Source of the DNA: Lithospermum erythrorhizon
Lineage: Eukaryota > Streptophyta > Magnoliopsida > Boraginales > Boraginaceae
NCBI GenBank assembly: GCA_019722365.1
Contig: JADFUC010001826.1
Coordinates: 1-64,000 of the forward strand
Length of the DNA stretch: 64,000 nt
Reading direction: 5' to 3'
In this document: piece after piece, positions 36,717 through 49,434 of the stretch
Numbering within the stretch: the first letter of the stretch is position 1
How the letters are laid out: each line of letters begins with the position of its first letter
Notes under the pieces: model-generated
Told to the model about the DNA's origin: nothing
The model's database searches: none
Seen by the model: the letters and a program-made list of their open reading frames with translations, nothing else
Translations under genes and position numbers: made by a program

Positions 36717-39700
36717 GTTATTGAAGGAAAAGATGGTATGAGAGGAGGGATGCATTATTTGGAGTTGAGAAAGCTGCTACTACTATCATATTGTCAGGCT
36801 ATCACTTTTTATCTTCTTCTCAAATCTGAAGGGCTGTCAGCTCGTGATCATCCAGTTATTGCTCAGCTTGTGCAGATGAAGACATTGATGGACAAGGTTC
36901 TATTTCTGTATGCTCATAGATTTCTATAAGTTCTGCAAAAAACAAAAATCTTATTAATAAAAAGTCAAATCTTTGTTTGGTTATTTTTGTGTGCTGGATT
37001 TCTAATTCTGTATTTTTGAACTAAAGTATATGAGGTCAGAACTCTATCCACCCACTTTTGTTTTTCGGTTGTTTGGAATGAAGTGTTATCTTGTTAGCCA
37101 CCTTCCTGCAAAAAACGTTTCATTGAAGATTTTCTCGTTAACCCTTACTTAAATGGAGTATAATAAATTATACTTCTCCTTCCCTTTTAATTTGTCGACA
37201 TTTCAAACTATGACATTTTAACGAGATAGTTAAATGCTTTGTCCGACAATGGATGTCTTATTGCTCTGATTGAAAGACCCACCTCAAAGCCTTTATTTAT
37301 TTTTGTTTCCATTCCCATACATACTGTTTGAGGTCATCCTAGCCATATCGTATTGTTGTACTCAATAATTATTAAGATACTATGGGACTTTGAAAAATGT
37401 TTTGTAGACAAATAACTGAGACAGGGGGAGCGAGTGCAATTGTTTTTGTTTATTGTCTGAGGTTGGTATAGTTGCCAAAACAATTTCAATTACTATGAAA
37501 TTGGTTTATGCATGATTATATTGGGCCAAATACTTCTCCCTCCCCTTTTTTATGCATTCATTTGTTGGTTACTTGAGGGACTTCTTTGGTTGAGAGATAG
37601 CATGCTTCATAATTTGTTGAGAGGTTTATACTTTTGTCATCATGGGTGTAAATATCTTTCTTATCATTTAATAGTTTTGTTTTCATTGATTTTTAGAAGT
37701 ATACCTAATGTGTTATGATGTAGATGAACGAGCTGGACCGAAAGATCCCTGCAAATTTTGAGGACATTATGAATAAGAGTATTGGAGCTGAGGACCCAAT
37801 GAAGCTCGTTGAAGAAAATGTCATGTCAGATGTTTCTGCCGCTGGAGGTCTCAGACCCCCTGTCATCTCTTCTGGAACCTCCGACTTGACCGAGGTAGGT
37901 TCAACTTCACTTCTATATGATAAGAATCTGCTCTTTTTTGTTTGCTGCTTTATTTGCTTCAGTGATGTCATGTTTATCTCCTTGTGATCTTGCTCTTTTT
38001 TTATGTTTTCTTATAAAATCGTATACATATTAATTGGTCTCTTGGATTTTCTTCCAAATGTCTAGCCCATAGAAGTGATTAAGAAGGCCTACATGGATTC
38101 TTCCAGAGGTCACAAGGAAAGTGTGCCAAATGGCCAGCATCAGGTACAGATGTTTCAATTTAAATTTTATGATCTCATTCTTGTGATTGCAGCGTGTAAC
38201 CTTTGTTACTGATCAATATTGATTCTTGCTTCCAATGTTTTGATTATCATCTTTTTAGATTACTGCCTTAGTAGTTCCAGGCTGTACTAGTTGGTACAGT
38301 ATTTATCCAATTTCCTGTCGCTGTAGGAAAAGTTTCTTTCTTGCTTGCAAACATTTCTTTGCCTTCTGCTGGTTTTACTGCTGTCTCTACGTTTCTCTCA
38401 TTGCTGCATGTGGTGGTACTGTTTATCTGTTGAAGCTGATTGACATACATTAATGTTACAGGATACTATAGTTGGTATTCAGAGCAGGGAAATGTTGAAA
38501 GTGAGAGCTGCAAATGAGGAAAGACTAAATAAAATAGGTGTATTTAGTTCTTTAGCTAAAAGGGACAACAAGTTGAAGAGAAGTCGACAACTGATAAATG
38601 GGTACTGTTCTCCTCTTGTTTGTAGAACCTTTTGCAGTTCTGCTAATAAAACCTGTCTTACTTAAATATATTGCTGCAATCTGCACTGTACCAGACAACT
38701 TGAGACAATGGATGATTTTGATGATGATGCTTTGGGTGTGGATGCAAGTGAAAGATCAATAAATATTTCTCGCCTTGTAAATCCACAGATGAAGAAGCAT
38801 AAGGTATGATTCTCTATTCATATTTCAATGTTCCATCTTGTCAGATAACAGTAACACCTTCGTTACAAGCTAGGATTTCCTGTAAACAAACTAAAGCCTT
38901 AACCCAAGATTATATATTCTCCGACTTGGATATAATGGAATAAACAAAAATAGCTCACCAGACTACGCTTCTTATATATTGTGAACTTGTGAAGCAGCAG
39001 ATAGTTTTTGCACAAGGGTAAGGTTGAATACAATCCGACCCCTCTTACCCCGCTTAATCCTGTGGTCTTCCCTTAGGTGCATTAGGGCATGTTGTAATAT
39101 TCAAGATTGCATCTCTTGAAATTATTATAGCAGTATCACTATAATTATTAGCGAACCCTAAATTTGAATTAATAAAACGTTTTTATATTTTCTCACAAAA
39201 TATGTATGATGATGATCCTTCCAAGAAATATCTTGGTAGAGTGTTACTTTATTTTATTTCTTTGATGGCAGATATGCCTTGTAAAACAAGTGACATCATA
39301 TCTTGCTTCTAGCAGATGGCTTCTGGTGATGATGATCTACCAAAAAGGGATGATATTGGTGAAAGGCGAAGAAAGAATGAATTAAGAGTCTTGGCAGGAA
39401 CTGGAATCAATTCTGCTGATGATGTTCAAGATGAAATAGATGATGCATCTGACCATAGCCTTGGTGGTGACAGTGATTTAGATTTGAAGGTCTACAAGCA
39501 AGTTGAGCGTGAACGTGCTGCAAAGATAGCCGCCAAATCAGGAATCTATGCAAGGTTCATCTTCTAACGCATCTCCTTTAGCCAATGTGCAAGTATACTA
39601 TATATACTGCTGTGAATCCTTCGTAGATGTCATATGCTTTACTGTCAAGCATCTTTGTCTTGCTACCAATAATTAGTTTTCTTGATGCTTCCCCTTATTT

Positions 39701-40685
39701 GTAATGTAATTTCTATTGAAATTAATGTAGTGGATTGGTTTATTTTATAATCGACTCTCCCCCTAATCGTGCAGACATATTTGAGATAATAGCCATAGTA
39801 TTACTGATAAGAAAATTTTCTACATAACAATCTTCATGTTAGTATAAATGGTTGTATTGTTAGGAAGCCAAATAACGTCGATCATTGCAGACACTAGCAC
39901 TGTGTATATAAAACAAGAAATCAAAATCATAGGAAATAGTGCATGCAAAGTTTTGTTAAGAGTGAATCACTAGTTTTTGTCATAGATTTTTGTATCCTTC
40001 AGACTTTTATATTGGTTGCATTGTGCCTGTAATCTCATGCATAGTTAACCATAGTTAACTTTTGAAATAACATTGTTGTAGGTAAAGTGGAAATCCATCT
40101 GTTTTCTTCCCTAACTCAGAGTTCTCATTTTTCGTTGTCTACTGGTTTTCTTGGCGTTCTCTATTATCATATTACCCGAACCACTTGTAGATGGGAAGCG
40201 TCAATGTCCGTTTGGTTTAATCTATTAATGTTATCAAAGTGATTGATCGTCTGCAGGCCCTTGATAATTTCACCTTTACCCGAACCACTTGTGGATGGGA
40301 AGCGTCAAATATCTCATCAAGTAAGGACACAAAACATACCTGCAGTGGTCTCCTTTTAGCATTATTTTGTGGCACTTTCGGCTCATTCTACTATTGTTCA
40401 TATTGCAAATTGAGAAGAACAGAGGATTAACCCGCTCAAGAAACAAAGATAAGAAAAACCCAAGGAAGAATTATAGGGTATGTGATACTGTAATACTTTA
40501 CTCGTCCGAAACTAGCAATAGGCGCAAGATGCTAATATTACGCATTCTTCCTTCTGCAGGACAAACACGCAAAGAAAGTAGTGGGTCGGAAGGGACAGGT
40601 CCGGGAGCACAAGACGCTGCATGGTCCTTATGGCGGAGAAGCCGCTGGTATCAATGCTAGGATTAGTAGGAGTGTTAGATTCTAG
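36717..40685 (+). CDS. SAS10/UTP3 (THAL-type) ribosome biogenesis factor, C-terminal part
   Basis: Exons: 36717-36896, 37724-37894, 38066-38143, 38462-38601, 38695-38803, 39316-39554, 40257-40320, 40415-40477 (or from 40409), 40560-40685 (TAG). All phases agree, giving about 390 residues. SAS10/UTP3 works in the nucleolar small-subunit processome with U3 snoRNP. The Sas10/Utp3 domain is in the first two exons ([29 protein letters not shown]). An acidic middle ([11 protein letters not shown]) follows, then the C-terminal domain ([46 protein letters not shown], ending ISRSVRF). The first exon begins at an acceptor, not an ATG, and plant homologues have roughly 250 more residues upstream; none is seen. 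The expected acceptor before the eighth exon reads AA instead of AG. Confidence 0.85.
40174..40200 (+). repeat. Stray copy of part of a SAS10 exon inside the preceding intron
   Basis: The intron contains TACCCGAACCACTTGTAGAT and the following GGGAAGCGTCAA, which repeat the real exon sequence at 40277-40308 with one change (GTAGAT for GTGGAT). The copy would encode [10 protein letters not shown] but lacks the exon's splice sites. Confidence 0.75.
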
Positions 40686-41872
40686 AACTGGGATTCTATG
40701 GTGACCTCAATATTCATCTTTCATCAATTTTGTTGTCTTCGTAAGTAAAAAGGAACGACGGGTGTATTGAATTTGTAGCAAGTTTAATTTAATGTGTCAA
40801 ACAGTTTTTTAAATGAATGATGACTAAATCGGAACCTTACCGATAACATTCCTATGCAATCTTGATTAAATATCAATTATTACTTCCACCGTCTCTAAAA
40901 GATTATCAATTTTGCATTTTCATGTTTAAAGATTAACAAAATATACAATCTTGATTGATATTTAAATTTTTTATTAAAATTAAAATTATCAAGTTAATAA
41001 TAAAGTAAAAATACTATACATATTGATACATTTTTCCCTATTTAAGTTCAAAATTATAAAAATTCAAATATTAAAATTCAAAAACAACTTTCATTACATT
41101 TTCATAATGAAGAATTTTTTTAATTATTCAGTAAATGAAGTCAAAGGATTGTAAAGTGGGAGTCTGGTGAAGCCTATCTTTTCATTGAAGATGTCTATGT
41201 GTCATGATTATATGTTATTCATGTGAATTATATTAATTTGTCATTTGTCCAATTTTAATAATCAATTTAAAAAATAACTATCCCTAAATTCATTATAGAG
41301 TAGTTACTAAGCTATATATATAATATGTAAATTTATTCACCATTTTCAATAATTTAAGATAAATATGATGCACAAGCATACATTGTGCCCAAATACTAGT
41401 TATTATTATTGCACCATCAAAACCCTTTGAAAATCCATGAGCACAGTGTGATATTAAATGCAGCGCGTAGAGAGGTCTTTGGAAACTACGAGTCTCGGTG
41501 TAGGCGTATTTATAACTAACTGCGATCGTTTGTAATTATTCTCACAATTATATGTTAGTTAACATTGTTATGTTGTAATAGTTAGTATAAATTACCGGTT
41601 GTAATGTGCCATGATTATAATCTTTCTTGTATTTCAAATAATATTATCGCTAATTAACAAAAAAAAAACACTTTTAAAAAAACGCCATTTCTCAATATAT
41701 TCAAAGCTTTACATTTCATTCTTTTGTAATCCAATTGTTCTAAAGCAAGGAAATTTCTCAATATTGGAACCCATTTCAGGTATGTTTCATGACACACTTC
41801 TTACAGTTAGCCTATGACTAGAGATCGCGAGATAAATGAATTATAAATGTCCTAAATGCAGGCAAGTGGGGT
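40686..41872. other. AT-rich intergenic region and retroelement edge
   Basis: No gene seen. The last 110 bp (TTTCATGACACACTTCTTAC, AGATCGCGAGATAAATG, GGCAAGTGGGG) match the sequence before LTR copy A (about 10152-10232). They end in a purine-rich, PPT-like stretch directly before the next LTR. Confidence 0.4.
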
Positions 41873-42824
41873 GTTGGAAATCAAAAGTATTTTAATTTCT
41901 ATAATTATATCATTAAGATTCTGTGATTATTGTTGTAACAATTCGTTTCTAGTTTTTAGATAAGTAGAGATTACTCAAGCCCAAGTGTTCGATAAATAAT
42001 GATTTGTGAATTCTTTGGGGTGGAAGCTCACGATAATATGAAGGGTTATGCGGTGCTTCAGATCCCGTACATAATCGATATAATGTCATAATGAATTGAT
42101 TATATTATTATACGGCTAATATTATAGAGTCAAAGGTCACGCACATAGAGTGGCGTTGAATCTTATTTCGTATGAAATTAAATGCTTGATTGCTAAGTAG
42201 AGTTAATTAAAATCAACGATATACCCAATCGAGAAGTTTTATATTGATAATGTAAAATACAAATTAGATGAAACGAATCAATTAACTTCTTTAGTTGATT
42301 GGCGGTTTAACAAAGAGAGACTTCATTAGTAACAGTAATTACTCGCTCGATAGAATCCGATTACTTGATCTTAACGAGGTTGACTTATGGATTAGCAGTC
42401 GAGCTATTCGGGTTAAAGAGAGGAAGGCTATATAAGGAGAACTAAGATGAAAAACCTAATCATCATTTTCATCTTCTCCTACCGCCCAAAAATTAAGCCC
42501 CGCCCGTAACTACTTGCTTATTGTGAATTTTAGTCGAAGTTTATTTCGATTTCTAAATCGATTCATCTCATGATTCTAGCAAATCCAATCACGTGGTTGA
42601 CCCGACTCTGCGTGTGGACTAATTGGGCTTTCATTTGAGGTGCTAAGGAATTCAAAGGGGCTTCGTGAGAGAAATAGTTAGTGATCATTTAGTAGTAAGT
42701 ACCCTCTTTTTATTCGTACTTAATTTATCTTGTATGAATTTGTATTGTAATTCGTTAATATATTTATTGGATGCTTGGATGCATTTGTTCATGATTTTAT
42801 GAATTAGTTGCTTAATTTTCCAAC
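41873..42824 (+). mobile_element. Copia-type LTR (copy C), 5'-LTR candidate with PBS-like site
   Basis: Begins TGTTGGAAATC and ends TTTTCCAAC, giving matching inverted ends. It shares the ordered landmarks of copies A, B and D (ATTACT, AGTGTTC, AGGGTTATG, AAGGTCAC) but is clearly diverged from them. A TATATAAGG promoter-like site is at about 42429. Directly after the LTR, GGTGACATCATGAGCCTA (42825-42842) resembles the initiator-tRNA-Met primer site TGGTATCAGAGCC. This supports a 5' LTR, although a PPT-like GGCAAGTGGGG also precedes it. Confidence 0.6.
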
Positions 42825-42842
42825 GGTGACATCATGAGCCTA

Positions 42843-43353
42843 TTTAAGTTGTAGCATTTTCGATTATATTTATATATGAATTTGTTGAATAAATACATTT
42901 TATGTCATTTTCATTTTATATATTCTTGACCATGAATATTTGAAAATTGACCCGTGAATAAACCTTGTGTTTTATACATTATTCAGTTCATCGTGATTGT
43001 GTTTTTGATGATTTGGAAATTAGATTTGTATTCATGAATTGAAATGTTTTAAAGCGTGTTATAATTGTAATCTAAAAGCGTGTTTATTGGATTTGAGGCA
43101 TTTAAAATATTGAGAAAATTCCTCAATTTTATTTTGTTCGGATTGAATGAAGACAATCTCCATAAATTTCAGAATTTTTAGTTGTTTTAGACCTCAAACT
43201 ATTTTTAAAGTTGGTGGGTGTCGTAAAAGCTAAATTACAATAAAGCGGACAGAAAAAAATATGCAATGTTGTGGGTTTGAATTTGGAGCACCAATATGAA
43301 GATGCATTGCACTGTTAGGTTACACTCCCAGATTATCTTGGATTCAAAATGTA
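42843..43353. other. Leader-like sequence after LTR copy C
   Basis: AT-rich, without a credible frame. It lies between the PBS-like site and the telomere-like tract, where a retroelement leader would be. No gag is recognised. Confidence 0.35.
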
Positions 43354-43435
43354 TTTAGGGTTTAGGGTTTGGTTTAGGGTTTAAGGTTTAGAGTTAGGTT
43401 TAGGGTTTTAGGGTTTAGGATTTAGGGTTTAGGGT
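43354..43435 (+). repeat. Interstitial telomere-like tract (TTTAGGG variants)
   Basis: About 82 bp made of TTTAGGG and close variants (GGTTTAGGGTTT, AAGGTTTAGAG, TTAGGTTTAGGGTTTT). It ends directly at the first base of the ~607-bp tandem array (GATATTGTGTTGG). This is the plant telomere unit in an internal position. Confidence 0.9.
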
Positions 43436-45069
43436 TGATATTGTGTTGGATTTTCTTAAGACACTTGGTGCTTTGGTAACTATGTTCATATAATTGGAAT
43501 TATCCGACCCGGCTAATAATACGATGCATACATGTTAATATAATTTGGGGTAGTGTTTGATGTCCCACGAAAAAGATTGTGACCGGTTGGTATTTTATTA
43601 ACTGATTTAATCATAAAATATTGATTAGACTCGACATATTTATTGTTCCGAAATATTGTTTCAATTTGGTTCGATTTGAGCTAGTTAGGTCAAATATCGA
43701 GCGAATGTTTCCGATCAAATCAAGTTTTCGGATCCAGAAATGATAAACGGCCAATCGTAGACTTAAAATCATATTAAGAATCGATTAAATTGAGAGGGAA
43801 GTGCAGTCAACGTATTAGAAATTAAGGGAAAATGTATATTTCTCATTAGTCGGCTTATTCCAGTGAAGACCGGCGTTTAGCAGTGCTTGTTGGATTTTAC
43901 ATGCTATCAGGCATTATCATTGGGCGTTACCATCGAAAGTATCCTCCGACATTCTCATGGCATTTGTGGGTAGATCATATTATAGATCTTAAGTTTTCCC
44001 CCATTTATCAGTTATTCACTGGGACTCGAGTTGATATTGTCTTTTCTTAACATAGCAGACTACTTTGAGCTGCAACTATCGTTCATATAGTGGAATTATC
44101 CAGTAACTAATAATGATGCGCCGCCATTCGTATATAATTCCCAGGGGTAGTGTTGCGGTGTCCCAAAGATTGACCGGTTGGTATTTATTAACATGGTTAT
44201 AATAAAATATTCGATTAGACTCCACATATTTATTGTCCCAAAAATATTGTTCAATTTGGTTCGATTTGAGCTCGTTCGGTCAAATATCGAGCCAAATCAG
44301 ACCCGATCGTCAGTTTCGGATCCCGGCCCCGATACTGACCCACAATCATGGGCCTAAAATCATGGCCTAAACAATGATTAAATTACAGAGAGAGAGAGAG
44401 AGTGTGGCGTATGCGAAGTTAAGGAAAATGTCTCCCAAAGTAGAAAACTGAGGCTTTAAGCGGATCACGGTAGTACACATGCTTTATCGGCATTATGGGC
44501 GTGAATTCGTTGCAGCCAAAGTATCGAAAATATCTATAAATATTCTCATATGACAACTGCGTAGATCATATTATAGATCTTAAGTTTTCCCTGCTCTCGG
44601 TTGTTATTCCCTTTGGGACTCGAGTTGATATTGTCTTTGGATTTTTTCTTACAAGGCCCAATGGAGCTGCTTTAAAATTTTGTAACTTCTCGTTCATATA
44701 ATTAGGCCCCATCCGGCCATCCCCAATAATGCGATGCCGCCGCCGTTCGTATATAATTTGGTAGTGTTGCGGTGTCGAAGATTGACCAGTTTGGTATTTT
44801 ATTAACCTGATTTAATAATAAAATATTCGATTAGACTCCACATATTTATTGTCCCAAAAAAATTGTTCAATTTGGTTCGATTTGAGCTCGTTACGTTGAA
44901 TATCGAGCCGTCGAACCCCACGTCCATCGACTTCGGATCCCGTCAATAGCCACAATCATAGGCTTTAAAATCATAGCTAAACAATCAATTAAATTGAGAG
45001 GAGAGTCCCAGTCAACATGTCCAAAATTAAAGAAAATGTATATTTATACATTGAAATCCTTATATTCTA

Positions 45070-45312
45070 GTGAGTGCGAGGCTGGCAGATGCTGTGAAAT
45101 TTTCTATCTTTATCGCCATTATAGTTATGATAGTCTCAGTATCCTCGATATTCTGCTTGTATTTGCGTAGATCATATAGATTTAAGTTTTCCCCCTTTAT
45201 TAATTCCTTTGGGACTCGAGTTGATATTGTCTTTGAATTTTTAAGACTAAGCAGTACTTTATTTATGCTTATCGTTCATGTAGTGGAAATTATCCGGCCG
45301 ACTAATAAATAA
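45070..45312 (+). pseudogene. Papain-like fragment in a block-1 monomer
   Basis: One monomer keeps an open frame in the second half of the peptidase-like segment: FKFSPFINSFGTRVDIVFEF then EIIRPTNK. It joins, without a stop, the two parts (LKFS.. and GTRVDIV..FL) that other monomers split by frameshift. The upstream active-site part of this copy is shifted. It is not a functional gene as read. Confidence 0.5.
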
Positions 45313-48231
45313 GTACGCCATTCATTATATATAATATAAGAGTCTTTATTGCGGTGTCCCAGATTGACGGTTGGTATTTATTAACGGTTACTAATAAAAT
45401 ATTCGATTAGACCCCACATATTTATTGTCCCAAAAAAATTGTTCAATTTGGTTCGATTTGAGCTGGATTCGATTCGAATGTCGAGCGAAATCGAGCCCAA
45501 ATCCGTCCGACTTTTCGGATCCGTCCTTGATAACGTCACTAATTATGAGCCTAAAATCATGGCTAAACAATCAATTAAATTGAGAGGGAGGAGTCTGAAT
45601 AGGCATAGAAATTAAGGAAAATATATATTTCTACCGTAGAATTACGCATATATTCTGGCCCAGAAGACGAGTTTCACGGGTACTTGTTGCTTTTGCGTCT
45701 TTTATCGGCATTATCGTGGGCACGTTGCAATAAAAGTAATCAAAAAAAGTATCCTCAACATTCTCGCCCCTTGTTATTCACGTAGATCATATTATAGATC
45801 TTTACGTTTTTCCCTTTATCGATTCACTAGGACTCGAGAGTTGATATTGTCTTTGGATTTTTTCTCTTAAAATTATGGCGCTCGCTTTGGTATGCTTATC
45901 GTTCATATAGTGGAATTATCCGGCCCGACTAATATGTCACGATGCGCCCGTCATTCGTATATAATTTGGGGTAGTGTTGCGGTGTCCACACTGAAAGATT
46001 GACCGATTTATTTTATTAACGGTTACTAATAAATTATTGATTAGACTCAGCATGTTGTGTCCCAAAAAATTCTTCAATTTGGTTCGATTTGAGCTCGTTA
46101 GGTCAAATGCTCGAGCCAAACCGAACCTCCGTCCGACTTTTTAGGATCCCGTCTCGGTAACAACTAATCATGGGCCTAAAAATCATGACAAATAATCGAA
46201 TTAAGAGGTGAGGAGGGAGAGGAAGTCACAGTGACACGTTAATTAAGAGGAAAATGTATATTCTCCCGTAGGGAAATCGGCTTATATTCCCCAAGTAGAA
46301 GACCAAGGTTTAGCGAATTTACTTGTTACATTTTGGATATTCTGAGGCATTATCGTGGGCCGTTCTGATAAAGTAGCCGAAAGTATCCTCAGCATTCATA
46401 TGACCTACGTCGTCGTAATATAGATCTTAAGTTTTCCCTTTATCGATTATTATTTAGGACTCGGTTAGTAATGGGATTTTCTTAAGACTAACGGCCTTGC
46501 TTTGAGCTATAGCTTATAGTTAAATATAGTGGAATTATCGACCCGACTAATATGCGATGCCTCCATTCGTATATAATTTGTTGGTAGTGTTGATTGTCGA
46601 AAGATTGAGCAGTTTGGTATTTATTAACGGATTTCTTAATAAATTATTCATTAGACTCAATATTTATTGTCCCAAAAATTGTTCAATTTAAGTTCGATTT
46701 ATTTGGTTCGGTCGAATATCAAATAATCGAGCCCACGTCCGTCCGACTTTTTCGGATCACAGTCGATACCCGGCAATCATGAGCCTAAAATGCGTGGCTA
46801 AGCAATCAATTAAATTGAGAGGGAGGGAGTACGAGTCGACATGTCGAAATTAAAATGTATTTCTCCATGAAATCGTATATATTCCCAAACTAGAAGACGA
46901 GTTTTGCGGGTACTTGTTGCATTTTGCATCTTTATCGGCATTATGTTGGTATTGCGATAAAGTATCTAAAGTGTCTCAGCATTCTGCCGTATACTACATA
47001 GATCATAATATAGATCTTAAGTTTTCCCATTTATCAATACTAGGACTCGAGTTGATATTGTCTTTGGATTTTAACTTTAGACTAGCAGATTTGCTTTCGG
47101 TATGTATCGTTCGTATAGTGGAATTATCCGGCCCGATATGTCTGATGCGCCCGCGCTCCGATCTTAATTTGGGGGTAGTGTTGTAGTGTCGAAAAGATTG
47201 ACCCGAGTTTGGTATTTATTAACGATTTAATAATAAAATGTCGATTAGACTTCGACATATTTGTTGTCCCAAAATATTGTTCAATTTGGTTCGATTTGAG
47301 AGCTCGTTCAGTCAACTATCGAGCCAAATCGAACCCGTCAATCCGACTTACCGGATCCCCGACCCCGATAATAGCCTCTTCGGGCACAAATACGTAGCTA
47401 AACAATCAATTAAATTGAAAGGGAGGGAGTACAGTTATGAGTGAAATTAAGAAAATGTATATTTCTCAGGTAGAATCGGCTTATATTCACAGTAGAAGGC
47501 GAGGCTTTAGCGAATGCTTGTTAGATTTTTCATATTTATCGGCATTATGGTGGGCGTTGCGATAAAGTATCGAAAGTATCCTCGATATTCTCCATGTGAT
47601 ACTTGCATAAGATAAGTATTATAGATCTTAGAAGTCACACTTATAGGTTATTCCTTTGGGACTGAGTTGATATTGTCTTAGATTTTCTTAAAATTATGGG
47701 CTAGCTTTGTTGTAACTATGGGTCATATAATTGGAATTATCGACCCCGACTAATGCGATGCATACGCCATTAAAGTATATAATTTGGGGGTAGTGTTGCG
47801 GTGTCCCAGGTGACAAAGTTGTTATTTTATTAACTGATTTAATAATAAAATATTAGGTCAGACTCCATATTTATTGTCCCAAAGTGTTCAATTTGGTTAG
47901 ATTTGAGCTAGATTCGTTTTCAAATATCAGGCAAATCGGGCAATCGTCTTGACTTTTGATTCCGTCCCCGATGAGAGCCACAATCATGGGCCTAAAATGC
48001 CTAAACAATCAATTAAATTGAGAGGAGAGTCAGTTAACATGTCGAAATTAAAGAAAATATATATTTCTCGAAGTAGGTGCCACTATATTTCAGTAGAAGA
48101 CCGAGGGATTAATGATGCTTGTCGCTGTATTTTAAATGCTATCGCCATTATCATGGGCGTTGCAATAAAGTATAGAAAGTATCCTCGATATTCTCGCCCG
48201 CGCGACGCTGCGTAAATCATATTATAGATCT

Positions 48232-48990
48232 TAAGTTTTCCCCACTTTATGATTTATTCCTTTGGGACTCGAGTTGATATTATCTTAGATTTTCTTAAGG
48301 CCCAAGCGAAATTTGCTTTTGTTATAGCCTCGTTCGTATGAGTAGAATTTTCCATTGACTAATAATGCGATGCGCCGCCATTCGTATATAATTTGGGGCC
48401 GATGTTATGGTGTCAGATTGACTTGATTTGGTATTTATTAACTTTGATTTAATAATAAATTATTCGATTTGACTCAGACATATTTGTGTCCAAAAAAATT
48501 GTTCAATTTGGTTAGATTTGAGCTCGTTGATCAAATATAGAGCCAAATGAACCCCGTCAATCCTACTTTTGGATCCCCGGTAATAACAGCCTGTCGTGGG
48601 CCTAAAATGCAATGGCAATAATCAAATTAAATTGAGAGGAGAGAGTCTAGTCAGCGTATAGAAATTAAGGAAAATGTATATTTCTCGTGAGGGAGTCAGA
48701 ACATATTCCCAAAGTAGAAGACCGGGGTTTATGGTGCTTGTTGCTTTTTACCTTTATCGGCATGATAGTGGTAGTTCAACAAAGTAGCGAAAGTTTCTCC
48801 AGTTCGCCCATGGCTGCATAGATCATATTATAGATCTTAGGTTTTCCCCCCACTTTATCAGTTATTCACTGGGACTCGAGTTGATATTGTGCTGGATTTT
48901 CTTAAGACTACTTAATTGCTTTTGAGCTGTAACTACGTTCATATAGTGGAATTATCCAGCCGGCTAATAATGCGGTCGCCCGCCATTCAT
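48232..48990 (+). pseudogene. Papain-like fragment in the last block-1 monomers
   Basis: At 48873-48903 the frame reads GTRVDIVLDFLKT, continuing in related copies (59031 onward) as NGAALSCNYRSYSGII. In papain-family peptidases the segment after the active-site helix has the form of an aliphatic-rich helix, then NG, then YP-Y-G. This copy therefore supports the family call although it is broken elsewhere. Confidence 0.45.
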
Positions 48991-49216
48991 TATATAAGTT
49001 AGAGGTAGTCTTATGGTGTCCCCGAAAAAGATTCGAAGCCGGTTTGGTATTTATTAACTTTGGTTGTAATAAAATATCGATTAGACTCCACATATTTATT
49101 GTCCCCGAAATATTGTTCATTTTGGATTCGGTTTGAGCTGGATTCGATTGAAATATCGAGCAGGAAATAGAACAATCCGTCGATTTTTGGATCCCAGAGC
49201 CCAAATAACGACACAA

Positions 49217-49434
49217 TGTGGGCCTAATTTATCGTCGGCGATATCTGAGGAAAGATCTGAGCCTCTCACACGGTTAGTGCTTGATTGGTTTATGGGACGT
49301 CGTAAATCTTATTATTAGGTTCGTACTCGGTAAAGAAAGTTGTGGAGTCATTTCGTGGCCAACTTAGCACATAGTTAGCCCTCTGTTGAGATCGCGATAA
49401 AGAAATTGTGGAGTAGTCGAGGGCAAATTAGGGG
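49217..49434 (+). mobile_element. 3' end of a copia interior before LTR copy D
   Basis: Matches 10030-10232 upstream of LTR copy A (GATATCTGAGGAA, TTGATTGGTTTATGGG, TCGTACTCGGTAAAGAAAG). It ends in GGGCAAATTAGGGG, a purine-rich PPT-like run directly before the LTR. The tandem array meets it abruptly at about 49217. Confidence 0.6.

Larger units (their letters stand above)
43436..49216 (+). repeat. Tandem array of ~607-bp monomers (block 1, about ten copies)
   Basis: The anchor TTCAATTTGGTTCGATTTGAG recurs at 43661, 44251, 44866, 45442, 46073, 46682, 47281, 47887, 48502 and 49116, a spacing of 576-631 bp. Each monomer runs, in order: CGAGC..CGGATCC segment; CATGGGCCTAAAATCATGGC; AATTAAATTGAGAGGGAGG; AACATGTCGAAATTAAGG; the peptidase-like frame; CATTCGTATATAATTTGGGG; GGTATTTATTAAC; TATTTATTGTCCCAAAA. 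All copies are head to tail. Small indels are frequent, and most copies have lost a continuous frame. An (AG)n run lies at 44386-44402. See the separate entries for the encoded fragment. Confidence 0.9.
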
